From an uncultured Bacilli bacterium (GTDB lineage: Bacteria; Bacillota_I; Bacilli_A; RF39; UBA660), in NCBI GenBank assembly GCA_934086935.1, contig CAKOIQ010000001.1, positions 30,836-94,835 on the forward strand: a stretch of 64,000 bases of DNA, in the 5' to 3' direction. Made by a program: the position numbers and the translations under genes. This document shows, piece after piece, positions 26,550-35,630 of the stretch (positions within the stretch are counted from its first letter, which is position 1; every line of letters starts with the position of its first letter). The notes under the pieces were generated by a model. It saw nothing but the letters and a program-made list of their open reading frames with translations. It had not been told where the DNA came from and did not search any database.

Positions 26550-27585
26550 CTAGTTTAGATAGTTCTTTATTTAAGATACTTAGGTATGGTTCATATTCAA
26601 ATTTATTATTACTGTATTTGATAATGGAATCATTTAAATATATTGTGACATAATCTTTTCTTTTATCTGATGAGAGGAAACCGATTTTAATTATATTATC
26701 TTGATAGTTTTTTTGAGCATAGAAAATATTATCATTGGTTCCACCTGATACAGTAAATGTATAGTCTATTGGTGAGTAATAATAGTTATATAAACTTTCT
26801 TTGATATAGATTTTAGAATTACTTATATAATTATAACCATATGATAATAATGTATTATGATTTAAAGTATAAATAGTTTTATTTTCTATGATGGTTGAGT
26901 CTTGATTATTTATTAGATGATAAGTATTCATAATTTCTTTAAAGTTTAATTTAACTTCTTCTTCATATTCATTTTTGTTATAGGTATAAAGGATTTCAAT
27001 GTATAAGTTATTAAGATGCTTAATAATGTCGTGACGATTGGTTCTTAGGATTAAATCGGTATTATATTTGCCATTATAAATAGATATTTCTTGATTGTTT
27101 TCTTTATAAAATATATTAATTGTGGCATTTTCTAAACTAAATACTTCACTAGATATATTACCTATAGTTAAGTAATTTTTATTATTAGAATATAAATAGT
27201 AAGAGTTGTTAAGTTTAAAATAATTTGAATTAATATTTATTTTATAGTAATGAAATGTATTATTTAAATTAATATATAATAAAACTGATATGATAAAAAT
27301 AAATGTTATAGATAAGATGAAAATAATTTTATGATGTTTTTTGTTATTTATTTTAAGAAGATGGTCAAAATCATTTTCAATTAAATTGCCATAGATATCA
27401 TTAAGTTTTAAATCTAATTCTTTACATAAAGAGGCATATAAAGATTGATCAGGATAAGATACTTCGTTTTCCCAATTACTTACAGCTTGTCTAGTAACAT
27501 TTAGTTTGGTTGCTAGTTCTTGTTGACTCATTTTTTTATTAATACGTGATTTTTTTATTAGTTTTCCAATTGTTTTTTTATCCAT
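26539..27585 (-). CDS. XRE-family regulator with membrane and outer domain
   Basis: 348 residues. Residues 1-65 are a Cro/C1-type helix-turn-helix (MSQQELATKLNVTRQAVSNWE). A membrane helix at about 88-108 is followed by a Tyr/Asn-rich beta-type domain of about 235 residues that would lie outside the cell. This suggests a DNA-binding protein that senses an external signal through the membrane. Its target is unknown; nearby candidates are the protease/transglutaminase pair just upstream. Confidence 0.8.
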   Translation of the reverse strand: MDKKTIGKLIKKSRINKKMSQQELATKLNVTRQAVSNWENEVSYPDQSLYASLCKELDLKLNDIYGNLIENDFDHLLKINNKKHHKIIFILSITFIFIISVLLYINLNNTFHYYKININSNYFKLNNSYYLYSNNKNYLTIGNISSEVFSLENATINIFYKENNQEISIYNGKYNTDLILRTNRHDIIKHLNNLYIEILYTYNKNEYEEEVKLNFKEIMNTYHLINNQDSTIIENKTIYTLNHNTLLSYGYNYISNSKIYIKESLYNYYYSPIDYTFTVSGGTNDNIFYAQKNYQDNIIKIGFLSSDKRKDYVTIYLNDSIIKYSNNKFEYEPYLSILNKELSKLESN

Positions 27586-27638
27586 AAAAATCGTCCTATA
27601 TGTCTATATTTTATAATAATTTTAAACAAAATAAAAGA

Positions 27639-28673
27639 TTAGAGTTCCAATTTTTTAGTATCTTCTTTTTCAAGTGAAAAGTTTTCTGAAAGTAATAGTC
27701 CATAAAACTCACTTAGTGTTTTTATTTGTTCAAATGATACTTCTTTAATACCAATATGATTTAAACATGTAAGAATTGATTCAGTTTTAATTAATTCATG
27801 AAGTTCTTGTATTTTGGTCATATATGTTTTATCTTCAAGATATCTATAATACATGTAAGGAAATAATAATAAAGCAATAACGTATTCTAATGATTGAAAT
27901 ATACTATATTTTTTATGATTTAAATAATCAACTAAAACATCTAATTCATAGTCATAATCATCAGATTCTCCAAAGTATAATTCATATGATGATTTACTGA
28001 TGTCCCCACATTTAATATATACAATTAACATAGCAACAACACTTTCAATATTAATGACAGTATTAAGTAAAGTTTTTAAACTACTTCTTTTAAAAAATGG
28101 GGCTTCGGGAAATACTTTTTCATTGTCATTCCAGAAAATGAATTCTTCAGTATAGGCTATAGTTTCAGTGAAAACTTCTCTAGCCGGGGTTGAAATATTT
28201 ATTAGTGCATTGCGATAGTGAGATAATTCATGAATTAAAATTGCTGTATCAGAAATATAACCAGTATTGGGAACTTCTATTTTTGTTTTATCGTTTTTAC
28301 AAAATCCTCCTAAATAAGGGTAATATATTCTTTCTTTTTCTGTTTCTTCGACATATGTATTGATATTTGGGGTTATAAATCCACGATTAAAGATTTCATT
28401 GACATCAAAATCAATTTGATGTTGCTGATAAAACTTTTGAGCATAGTGTAATCTTAAATTTATAGAATAAACTGGAATTTGCTTATATGAGGTATCTTCC
28501 CTAACTTTATTTAAAACTGGATAATATGGTCTAGCCACTTTTCTTAATGATTCACAGGTATAACCAATTTCGGGTAAATGGTCAAAAAAGAATTGATAGT
28601 CAGAATTTCTTTGTAAAAAATCGTTAAAAAAGATATTTATTTTATTTAAATCGTTTTTGTTGAATCCTTTCAT
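27639..28673 (-). CDS. Putative zinc metalloprotease with HELSH motif
   Basis: 344 residues with no signal peptide. ILIHELSHYRNAL (about 147-159) gives HExxH, and REVFTETIAYTEEF about 15 residues later gives candidate third-ligand Glu residues, the gluzincin pattern. The remainder is mainly helical. It starts one base after the stop of the transglutaminase-like gene, so the two are translationally coupled and probably act together in the cytoplasm. The family is not precisely identified (M3-like is possible). Confidence 0.68.
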   Translation of the reverse strand: MKGFNKNDLNKINIFFNDFLQRNSDYQFFFDHLPEIGYTCESLRKVARPYYPVLNKVREDTSYKQIPVYSINLRLHYAQKFYQQHQIDFDVNEIFNRGFITPNINTYVEETEKERIYYPYLGGFCKNDKTKIEVPNTGYISDTAILIHELSHYRNALINISTPAREVFTETIAYTEEFIFWNDNEKVFPEAPFFKRSSLKTLLNTVINIESVVAMLIVYIKCGDISKSSYELYFGESDDYDYELDVLVDYLNHKKYSIFQSLEYVIALLLFPYMYYRYLEDKTYMTKIQELHELIKTESILTCLNHIGIKEVSFEQIKTLSEFYGLLLSENFSLEKEDTKKLEL

Positions 28674-28674
28674 T

Positions 28675-29766
28675 TTAAGCCTTTCTATGCATAGTTAAAA
28701 CTGGATTTTTTGAATATGCACCCGTTACTAATTGTTTGGAGTTTTTTAATGTTTTTTCTAATCGATAGTCTCTATATGAAACTTTTTCAATGTTGGGGTT
28801 TTCGGAAAGTATTGCTTCATGTCCTTCTATTTCATTTAATGTTCGTTTACCAAATAATAAAAATTCAGGATTAAACTCTTGGGCTAAGATGGCATCTTTA
28901 AAGAGATGGGGATTTCTTGTTATGGCCCATGTATTGTCACAATAATAATATTTTCCATCTATTTTAATAATGTTCCAAGCATGTTCTTCATTAAGTATAG
29001 TTCGGGCATCAATATTCATTTGGGGATTATTAAGAAGCATGGTGGTTGCATTAGATATTCCCATACATAATCCATAGTGTTTATTAATAATAGTTTCCAC
29101 TAATCCTACTTCATCATCTAATACTTGAGCAGTTAAGGTTTTATCATCTAAAGTATAGATTTCTCCATTTATTTCTAAATCTGGTATATTATCAACATAT
29201 TGGACATGTCTTTGAAGATAAGCAGAAACTACAAGTAATTTTTGAGCATCGGTTAAATCTTTGCCTTTTAAACTTTCAACTACTTCTTTTATCCTTTTTA
29301 AATTTTCTAGAGAGATTTCTTTATTACCATTAAAATATATGGCACACTTACCTATACTTAATGAATTGGTGTAAACTAAATTATCAAAATCAATACCCCA
29401 CATAAGATGAGAAATGGGAACTGTAATTATGGTTTTATCTAATTCTGAAAGTTTTATATCTGAACGATCTTTATTTTGAAAATCATCTAAAACGTTAATT
29501 ATCATGGGAAATTTTTCGTTATAGTGTTTGTTAATGAATTTTACACATTCATATGATTCACAATTGATGACTGTTACTCCTTCACTTTCTAATATTTTTA
29601 TAACTCTGATAAATTCATCGAAGTGAGTGGATAACATTTGATAATCAACTACAATAGTAAAGACTTGTTCTCTGATTTCATCATCACTTAATTTGATTAC
29701 ATCGCTTAAGGAATCAGAATACATAAATGTATAGTTTATTTTATCTAATTCTTTTAAAACTTCCAT
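28675..29766 (-). CDS. Transglutaminase-like cysteine protein
   Basis: 363 residues with no signal peptide. The C-terminal half has the transglutaminase-like triad: Cys in YGLCMGISNAT, His in NEEHAWNII and Asp in YYCDNTWA. The N-terminal ~150 residues look alpha/beta and may be a regulatory domain. In bacteria this fold often works as a cysteine protease rather than a crosslinker. It is coupled to the HELSH metalloprotease. The start has AAGGGG. Confidence 0.76.
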   Translation of the reverse strand: MEVLKELDKINYTFMYSDSLSDVIKLSDDEIREQVFTIVVDYQMLSTHFDEFIRVIKILESEGVTVINCESYECVKFINKHYNEKFPMIINVLDDFQNKDRSDIKLSELDKTIITVPISHLMWGIDFDNLVYTNSLSIGKCAIYFNGNKEISLENLKRIKEVVESLKGKDLTDAQKLLVVSAYLQRHVQYVDNIPDLEINGEIYTLDDKTLTAQVLDDEVGLVETIINKHYGLCMGISNATTMLLNNPQMNIDARTILNEEHAWNIIKIDGKYYYCDNTWAITRNPHLFKDAILAQEFNPEFLLFGKRTLNEIEGHEAILSENPNIEKVSYRDYRLEKTLKNSKQLVTGAYSKNPVLTMHRKA

Positions 29767-29812
29767 AAATTCCCCTTCTTTGGTTGTTTATGTTAACATA
29801 AAATGGAAAAAA

Positions 29813-29833
29813 AAGAAAGCCTATATGGCTTTT
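29813..29833 (-). terminator. Intrinsic terminator at the end of spoVS
   Basis: AAAGCC/GGCTTT with a 5-nt loop followed by CTTTTTTTTCC on the minus strand. The stem covers the last codons of spoVS. Confidence 0.7.
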
Positions 29834-30081
29834 ACTATAAGTTTAATTGCTGTTTTTTCGGCTCCATCGATAATGATATCTGAAAAAGCAGGAATAACAA
29901 CTAAATTTTTTCCACTTGGAGCAACAAATCCTCTAGCTATAGCAATTGCTTTAATGGCTTGATTTAAACTTCCTGCTCCAATAGTTTGAATTTCAACTAT
30001 TCCATCGATACGAAAGACATTAGCAATTGCTCCAGCTACTTTACTAGGGTTACTCTTACTGGATACTTTTAATATTTCCAT
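29821..30081 (-). CDS. spoVS: SpoVS-family protein
   Basis: 86 residues from the ATG at 30081, set by GGAGG five nt upstream; this equals the size of Bacillus SpoVS. The sequence MEILKVSSKSNPSKVAGAIA with GAGSLNQAIKAIAIARG and IPAFSDIIIDGAEKTAI is diagnostic of this small Alba-like family. SpoVS is needed for normal spore coat assembly in Bacillus, but homologues occur widely in non-sporulating bacteria, so it does not prove sporulation. Confidence 0.92.
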   Translation of the reverse strand: MEILKVSSKSNPSKVAGAIANVFRIDGIVEIQTIGAGSLNQAIKAIAIARGFVAPSGKNLVVIPAFSDIIIDGAEKTAIKLIVKAI

Positions 30082-30124
30082 TTGTGCCTCCATTAAAATA
30101 TATTCATAATGAAGAAAAATAGAA

Positions 30125-31747
30125 TTATTTTTGAATAGGTTTTGATTTATTATTTTTTGATAAATTCGGTTTTTGCATATTTATAACTAAGTCAGCATTT
30201 AACTTTGATTTAAAATTACGATTATGAGTTATACATATGATTGTTCCTTTGAATGTGTCAATTACTTCTTCTATTATTTTGATTGCTTCTATATCTAGAT
30301 GGTTTGTAACTTCATCTAATAATAAAATATTTATATCTTCTAAAGCTAATCTTGCTAGATTTACTCTAGTTCTCATACCTGGAGATAATTCTTTATATTT
30401 TTTATCTTTATCTTCATAACTTATGTTAAATTTATCAAGTAATGTAAATAAGTAACCTTTATCTATGGTTTTATCTTTGGTTAAAAATGTATAAATTGTA
30501 TCATCTTCAGAAAAGTCATCGTATGTATTTTGAGATATATAACCAATTTTAGCACTACTTCCTATAATTACATTACCACTTATTGGTTTTAGTCCTCCAG
30601 TAATAGTTTTCATTAAGGTTGTTTTTCCAACCCCATTTGAACCTTCTATTAGTACTTTTGATCCAAATGGTATTGTTAAATCAACTGCATCTGTGTGAAA
30701 TGAATCATAACCACAAACTAAATCTTCAAGTTTAATATCTTTATTGCCTTTTGATATATCTTGTTTTAGAAAAAATGTAATTTTTTCTTTTTTTCTGAAA
30801 TCACTATCAATTTCAACTTCATCTAATTCTTTATTTAGTCTAGAGATTTTTCCAGCTGTTTTCTTTGTTTGCTCTTTTTGATAATTGGCAGCAATTTTAT
30901 CATTATCACTAGATTTTTTCTTCATTCCTTTAGAAGCCCATTTTTGTGCAGTATTTATTTCTTGCTTGATTTTTGATTTCTTTTCTTTGGCATTTTCATA
31001 TGCTTCTAAAGCGTGAGTATATTCTAAATCTTTATATTCAACATAAGCATAATATGATAAATTGTATTCTTTAATTTTACCGCCATCTAACTCAATTATT
31101 TTGGTAGTTAAGTTATTTAAAAATTCTTCATCATGACTTACTATAATCATTTGTTTATTTAAACTTTTTAAATATTTTTCTAACCAGGTTATTGCTTCTA
31201 TATCTAGATTATTGGTTGGTTCATCTAAAAGAAAAATATCATCATTGCTTAAAAGCATAGCAGCTAGAAGGATTTTCATTTTTTCTCCACCTGATAATTC
31301 TTTTATTTTTTTATCTAATGGTTCATCAAAATTTAAACCAGCTAAAATAAATGACAAGTTGCTTTCAAAATTATATCCATCTTTTTTTAAGTATTCTTCT
31401 AAGGCGTTGCCATAATCTTCCATATTTGCTTCATCTGGATGTTGTTCAAAATTACTTATTATTGCTTCTAAGTTTGTTAAATTAGTTATTTGTTTTAGGT
31501 AATCAACAACTGAAAGGTTATAAAACTCTGGTGATATTTCCTGGTTCAAATAAAAGGCAGTTTCATTATTTAACTTTACTTTACCTTTATCTGCAGGAAT
31601 TTGGCCAGAAATTATTTTTAAAAGAGTACTTTTACCACTCCCGTTAGGACCAACTAGTCCAATTACTTCGTTTTGATTTAGGGATAATGTTATATTATCT
31701 ATTATTGTTTTTCCATTGAAACTTTTGGTAAGATCACTTACTATCAT
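30125..31747 (-). CDS. ABC-F family ATPase (ribosome-associated)
   Basis: About 540 residues from the ATG at 31747 (GAGGTG upstream). There are two ABC domains and no membrane part. Domain 1 has GPNGSGKST and LSGGEKMKI; domain 2 has EGSNGVGKTT and a signature reading LSPGMRTRV. A Lys-rich linker of about 80 residues lies between them (KKSKIKQEINTAQKW... region). ABC-F proteins bind the ribosomal E site and rescue or protect translation. The linker length and charge do not settle whether this is a housekeeping factor or an antibiotic-protection type. It overlaps the E1-like gene by 14 nt. Confidence 0.87.
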   Translation of the reverse strand: MIVSDLTKSFNGKTIIDNITLSLNQNEVIGLVGPNGSGKSTLLKIISGQIPADKGKVKLNNETAFYLNQEISPEFYNLSVVDYLKQITNLTNLEAIISNFEQHPDEANMEDYGNALEEYLKKDGYNFESNLSFILAGLNFDEPLDKKIKELSGGEKMKILLAAMLLSNDDIFLLDEPTNNLDIEAITWLEKYLKSLNKQMIIVSHDEEFLNNLTTKIIELDGGKIKEYNLSYYAYVEYKDLEYTHALEAYENAKEKKSKIKQEINTAQKWASKGMKKKSSDNDKIAANYQKEQTKKTAGKISRLNKELDEVEIDSDFRKKEKITFFLKQDISKGNKDIKLEDLVCGYDSFHTDAVDLTIPFGSKVLIEGSNGVGKTTLMKTITGGLKPISGNVIIGSSAKIGYISQNTYDDFSEDDTIYTFLTKDKTIDKGYLFTLLDKFNISYEDKDKKYKELSPGMRTRVNLARLALEDINILLLDEVTNHLDIEAIKIIEEVIDTFKGTIICITHNRNFKSKLNADLVINMQKPNLSKNNKSKPIQK

Positions 31748-32459
31748 TTTTCTTACACACCTCACAATCATGATTTCTTTTCCATGTAAAAATTTTTGTT
31801 TTATAAGTATACATATTAAACATCATTGTTTTTCCAACTAATTTTTTAGATTTTAATTTAAGAAAATAATTTAAAATTTGATCTGATATTATAGATGCTA
31901 TTATATTACATAAGGGTCCATATGATGGAACGATATTAACGTTTTCTACTGGAACTTCATTTGATTTTCTATCAATGCATTCAAGGCATGGTCCTTTATT
32001 AGGAATAATGAATGGTCCTATCATTCCAACATGCTCAGCAAAGCCAGCAAATATAACAGGTGTATTGGTTTTAACACATGTTATATTAATTATTCTGCGA
32101 ATTTTTCTAAATGGTTTATCTAGAGTACAAACAACAAGATCTGATTGATTTATAAATTCGTAAACATCTTCTTCTTTAGATATCATTATATTTTTAGATT
32201 TAATGTTAACATTAGGATTTATTCTTTGTAATCTTAATGATAAAGCTTCAGTTTTATTTTTACCAATATCATTTGATGTATATGATAATTGTCTGATTAA
32301 ATTTGAATACTCAACTTTATCACAATCTACTAATATGAAATTTTGCACTCCGGCTCTTGTTAGTAATTCTGCAGTTATTGAACCAACGCCACCTAATCCT
32401 AAGATTAATACTTTCTTTTCTTTTAAAATATCGATATTGATTTTAGAGTTATTTATCAT
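31734..32459 (-). CDS. ThiF/MoeB/HesA-type E1-like adenylyltransferase
   Basis: 241 residues. It has the GLGGVGS nucleotide-binding loop (about 20-26), VDCDKVEYSNLIRQ and two Cys pairs (CLEC and CEVC) that likely bind zinc. Such enzymes adenylate the C-terminus of a ubiquitin-like carrier or peptide, for thiamine, molybdopterin or peptide-antibiotic synthesis. No carrier partner is visible. There is no clear ribosome binding site before the ATG, and a 5'-truncated methyltransferase gene begins within a few bases on the other strand, so the 5' region may be damaged. Confidence 0.85.
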   Translation of the reverse strand: MINNSKINIDILKEKKVLILGLGGVGSITAELLTRAGVQNFILVDCDKVEYSNLIRQLSYTSNDIGKNKTEALSLRLQRINPNVNIKSKNIMISKEEDVYEFINQSDLVVCTLDKPFRKIRRIINITCVKTNTPVIFAGFAEHVGMIGPFIIPNKGPCLECIDRKSNEVPVENVNIVPSYGPLCNIIASIISDQILNYFLKLKSKKLVGKTMMFNMYTYKTKIFTWKRNHDCEVCKKNDSK

Positions 32460-32900
32460 ATTAAAGTATTAGATGCTACTGCTGGAAAAATTCCGGTTTT
32501 ATCAATAATATTATCTAAATATTCATTAGCAAATGTTACTGCTATTAATGGAAAATTTGTTATTAAAAAAATTAATAATGTTACAATTTTACAAAAATAT
32601 ATTAATAACAAAACTAGTTTTAAAAATTATGATTTAATTATTGGGTTTAGATCTTGTAAAGCTACTGAAATAATAATTAATCTTTGTTTTAAATATAAAA
32701 AAAGTTTTGTAATCTATTTGTGTCCATGTGCAAATAAACCACAAAATATTTCTTGTTACAAGGATAACTGGAACTATAATGATTGGCATAAATATATAAT
32801 CAATTTAGTTTTAAATAATAATAGTTATGATGTAAAAATATTATATAAACATAATTTAGGCGATGATTGTCCAGTTATTATTGCTAAATATATTATTTAG
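32427..32900 (+). pseudogene. 5'-truncated SAM-methyltransferase-like gene
   Basis: The plus-strand frame is open from 32427 to the TAA at 32898-32900, but has no ATG, GTG or TTG before an internal TTG at 32718. The product reads VLDATAGKIPVLS (motif I-like) and YDLIIGFRSCKATEIIINL, then FVIYLCPCANKP, matching the class I methyltransferase domain found in tRNA/rRNA and PF13679-type proteins. The residues normally before motif I are missing. This could be a deletion product, or a gene with an ATT start (32451 or 32460), but no ribosome binding site is present. The 3' end overlaps the convergent methyltransferase gene by 8 nt. Confidence 0.65.
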
Positions 32901-33747
32901 TTGCATTTACTTCCCATCTTGTGGTGTTACCACATGGCAAAATCAAATTATTTTTAGCCTTGATTCCTAATTCAGTTGAAGTAATTGTTCCTTCTTTAGT
33001 TAAGGTTTTATGAAGGATATTTTCAATTACAGTATTTGATAAACCGGTTGTGTAGGAATTAATGATAAATAATAATGGCTCGTCTGATAAAAGTTTGGTA
33101 CAATCATCTACTAGATTATATAAATCTTTTTCAATTGACCATACTTCGTTTTTAGCTCCTCTACCAAATGATGGGGGATCCATTAAAATAATGTCATATT
33201 TATTACCTCTTCTTAGTTCTCTTTTAACAAATTTTTTAACATCATCAACTAAGAATCTAATTGTTTCATTTTCTAAATGATTGGATTTAACATTTTCTTT
33301 AGCCCAATCAATCATACCTCTTGATGAATCAACGTGAACTACTTCGGCTCCTTCTTTTAAGGCAGCAATGCTGGCTGCTCCGGTGTAAGCAAATAAATTT
33401 AATACTTTGCATTTACGATGGGAATTTTTGATGGTTTTTCTTATTAAATCCCAATTATAGGCTTGTTCTGGAAATAAACCGGTATGTTTAAATCCCATTA
33501 ATTTTAAGTTAAATACTAAATCTTTATAGTGGATTTGCCATGAGTCAGGGATATTACTTAATTTTTCCCACATACCACCACCTGTATTACTTCTAGTGTA
33601 TTTAGCATCTACTTTAATATTTTCATTATCGGGCCAGATTATTTCAGGATCTGGTCTTTTTAGGATTATATTATTCCATCTTTCATATTTATAGCCATTA
33701 CTCATAGCTAATATTTCATATTCATTAAAATCTTTTATTGTTTCCAT
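32893..33747 (-). CDS. Class I SAM-dependent methyltransferase, RlmI/RlmK-like
   Basis: 284 residues. SAM-binding NLFAYTGAAS (about 117-126), VDSSRGMIDWAKEN and the catalytic-type DPPSFGRG identify the large-subunit rRNA methyltransferase-like family (PF10672 type). The N-terminal PUA domain of RlmI is absent, so the exact rRNA position cannot be assigned. It starts with GAGGTATAT upstream of the ATG. Confidence 0.83.
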   Translation of the reverse strand: METIKDFNEYEILAMSNGYKYERWNNIILKRPDPEIIWPDNENIKVDAKYTRSNTGGGMWEKLSNIPDSWQIHYKDLVFNLKLMGFKHTGLFPEQAYNWDLIRKTIKNSHRKCKVLNLFAYTGAASIAALKEGAEVVHVDSSRGMIDWAKENVKSNHLENETIRFLVDDVKKFVKRELRRGNKYDIILMDPPSFGRGAKNEVWSIEKDLYNLVDDCTKLLSDEPLLFIINSYTTGLSNTVIENILHKTLTKEGTITSTELGIKAKNNLILPCGNTTRWEVNATK

Positions 33748-33768
33748 ATATACCTCTTTTTTATTTTA

Positions 33769-34362
33769 TCATTTATTTAAATATAAGTATTTATTTTTTT
33801 TAAATAATCTTTTAAATTGTCTTTTTATCATGCGATAGAAAGAATAAAAGATACTGTAAGAATATAAATCTTTTAAAGCTTCTTCTCTGATTGTAAAATA
33901 ATTTGATTTAATAATTTGTCTTTGTCTAAAGTTTAATAGTTTAAGTAAGTATAAATCTTCATATTTTAAAGTATTGTATTTTTTAGTTACTTCTGAGCAG
34001 TTAAATAATTTACAAGCAACATTTTTAGAAGGACATCCATTTAGGGTGACATATTCACAAAGACGACAACATCCACAGATATGATGAGATTTATTATTTC
34101 TTTGAACAATACATTGTTTATTTTGATCAAAACCACAGATATTAATTCTTTTAGTTTGATCATCTAACATTTTACATGATTCATCAAAGACATAAGTTAT
34201 TCTTGCTTTACGATTTTTGATATTTAATCCTTTGATAATTCTTTGAATATCTATATCATTAGAGTTTGATGTGAAGATTGTATTTTTATATATAAGTCTT
34301 TTATATAGTTTTATTTTTTTAATTAGTTCTTCTTTTGATAAATTTAATTCTTTGGTTTTCAT
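33769..34362 (-). CDS. Cysteine-rich basic protein, unknown function
   Basis: About 197 residues from the ATG at 34362; starts at 34368 and 34371 are also possible. The centre has about ten Cys in CGFDQNKQC, HHICGCCRLCEY, GCPSKNVAC and LFNCSE, a likely zinc or Fe-S site. Both ends are Lys/Arg/Tyr-rich, and the last 40 residues (RMIKRQFKRLFKK) are strongly basic, which suggests nucleic-acid binding. The family is not recognised. Confidence 0.6.
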   Translation of the reverse strand: MKTKELNLSKEELIKKIKLYKRLIYKNTIFTSNSNDIDIQRIIKGLNIKNRKARITYVFDESCKMLDDQTKRINICGFDQNKQCIVQRNNKSHHICGCCRLCEYVTLNGCPSKNVACKLFNCSEVTKKYNTLKYEDLYLLKLLNFRQRQIIKSNYFTIREEALKDLYSYSIFYSFYRMIKRQFKRLFKKNKYLYLNK

Positions 34363-34387
34363 AAACATCACACTTTATATTTTAACA

Positions 34388-34421
34388 TAAAAAAAGTGAT
34401 TATTTATTAATATCACTTATA
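34388..34421 (-). terminator. Possible terminator after the HdeD-like gene
   Basis: AAGTGAT..ATATCACTT inverted repeat with a long AT-rich middle, followed by seven T on the minus strand. It overlaps the 3' end of the membrane protein gene. Confidence 0.5.
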
Positions 34422-34978
34422 TTTAATGCTTTAGTTGTAACTAATATTCTTATTCCATTTTCAGCAAGCATTAATAATCCATTTACAACAAAGAAGAACG
34501 CTAACATAACGTATTGAACAGTTTGATTAAAGTATAAATTTATACTTGTTAGTAAACCTAATAATATAAATAAAGAGAATGTTATTAAGTTTACATATAA
34601 CATACCATTTTCACGATCATGGTAGTAATCTAATTTAATTAATTTGATAATGGCCATAACTGCTACCCATGATGCTAGAGTCATACTTAATACCATTGTT
34701 GGTTCATAATTTATAAATCTAAAACCACTTATAGCTGCTAAAGCCGAAACAATGGCTGTGTATAAGTTTTCTAGATCACTACCATTTCTAGTTAAGAAAT
34801 ACTCTACTAATTTTACTAATGCATAAATACTAAATACTACATATAAAATTTTTACAGGATTTAATATATCTATCCAAGGTAAAATAAACATTGCTAACCC
34901 TACAAATAGTAATATAGCATTGCATATTAAGTTAACTTTATTATTTTTTGCTCTTTCTTTTTTTCTTTTAAATAACAT
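34400..34978 (-). CDS. HdeD/DUF308-like membrane protein
   Basis: About 192 residues from the ATG at 34978 (AGGTG six nt upstream). A Lys-rich start is followed by six predicted membrane helices, arranged as three hairpins separated by short loops, the HdeD/DUF308 pattern. HdeD is linked to acid stress in enterobacteria, but in Firmicutes the role of these proteins is unknown. Confidence 0.65.
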   Translation of the reverse strand: MLFKRKKERAKNNKVNLICNAILLFVGLAMFILPWIDILNPVKILYVVFSIYALVKLVEYFLTRNGSDLENLYTAIVSALAAISGFRFINYEPTMVLSMTLASWVAVMAIIKLIKLDYYHDRENGMLYVNLITFSLFILLGLLTSINLYFNQTVQYVMLAFFFVVNGLLMLAENGIRILVTTKALNISDINK

Positions 34979-35024
34979 ACCTATCACCTATTATAATAAT
35001 AGTTTATCTAGGGACAATTGTCAA

Positions 35025-35519
35025 TTAATTAAAAGATTTAGTTTGACTATCTAATGCTTTATTTATTTCTTCAACTGGTATTACAATATTAAATTCAGGT
35101 ATACGTAATGTTGTGTCTTGATATGTTTCTTCTCTTGATGATAAATAGCAAGTTGTTTGAATTCCAAAAATATAATCAATTATTTTAGTACTTATTTTTT
35201 TTGATGCGCTATTTTCTAAATAAAATAATTCATCAGCTGGCATATTACTTCCATTTGATATGATATTACTTGTAGATGCTAATGGTAATTCAAATGAATA
35301 AACTACTGTTGTTTCATCTTTTGGTTGTTGATTTTTTAAGACTATAAGTAATCTAGAAATAAAATTTATAGTATTATCTATAATTGTTTGTAGTTGTTCA
35401 TCACTATAATGTTTTTCAATATATTTTTTTGCCTTAATACTTAAATCTGGATCTAACATTGATTCTGGACTTGTAATGCTTAATAAATTTTTATATTCTT
35501 CTAATGTTATTCTTTGCAT
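35025..35519 (-). CDS. Soluble protein of unknown function
   Basis: 164 residues with no membrane segment. It has a helical N-terminus (residues 1-65) and a beta-rich C-terminal half ending EEINKALDSQTKSFN. It has a strong GGAGG site and lies head-to-head with the slipin gene. No family recognised. Confidence 0.6.
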   Translation of the reverse strand: MQRITLEEYKNLLSITSPESMLDPDLSIKAKKYIEKHYSDEQLQTIIDNTINFISRLLIVLKNQQPKDETTVVYSFELPLASTSNIISNGSNMPADELFYLENSASKKISTKIIDYIFGIQTTCYLSSREETYQDTTLRIPEFNIVIPVEEINKALDSQTKSFN

Positions 35520-35582
35520 ATTGTACCTCCGTGGTTAGATATTATAGTATAAGTTAGTTTAGTTGTAAAGACTAAGGTATTA

Positions 35583-35611
35583 TTGCTTATTATTACATAT
35601 TATTATATTAT
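35583..35611 (+). promoter_or_regulatory. Promoter of the slipin gene
   Basis: -35 TTGCTT (35583-35588), 17-nt spacer, -10 TATTAT (35606-35611); an overlapping TATAAT lies at 35609-35614. Confidence 0.5.
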
Positions 35612-35630
35612 AATGTTGAAAGGAGTATAT

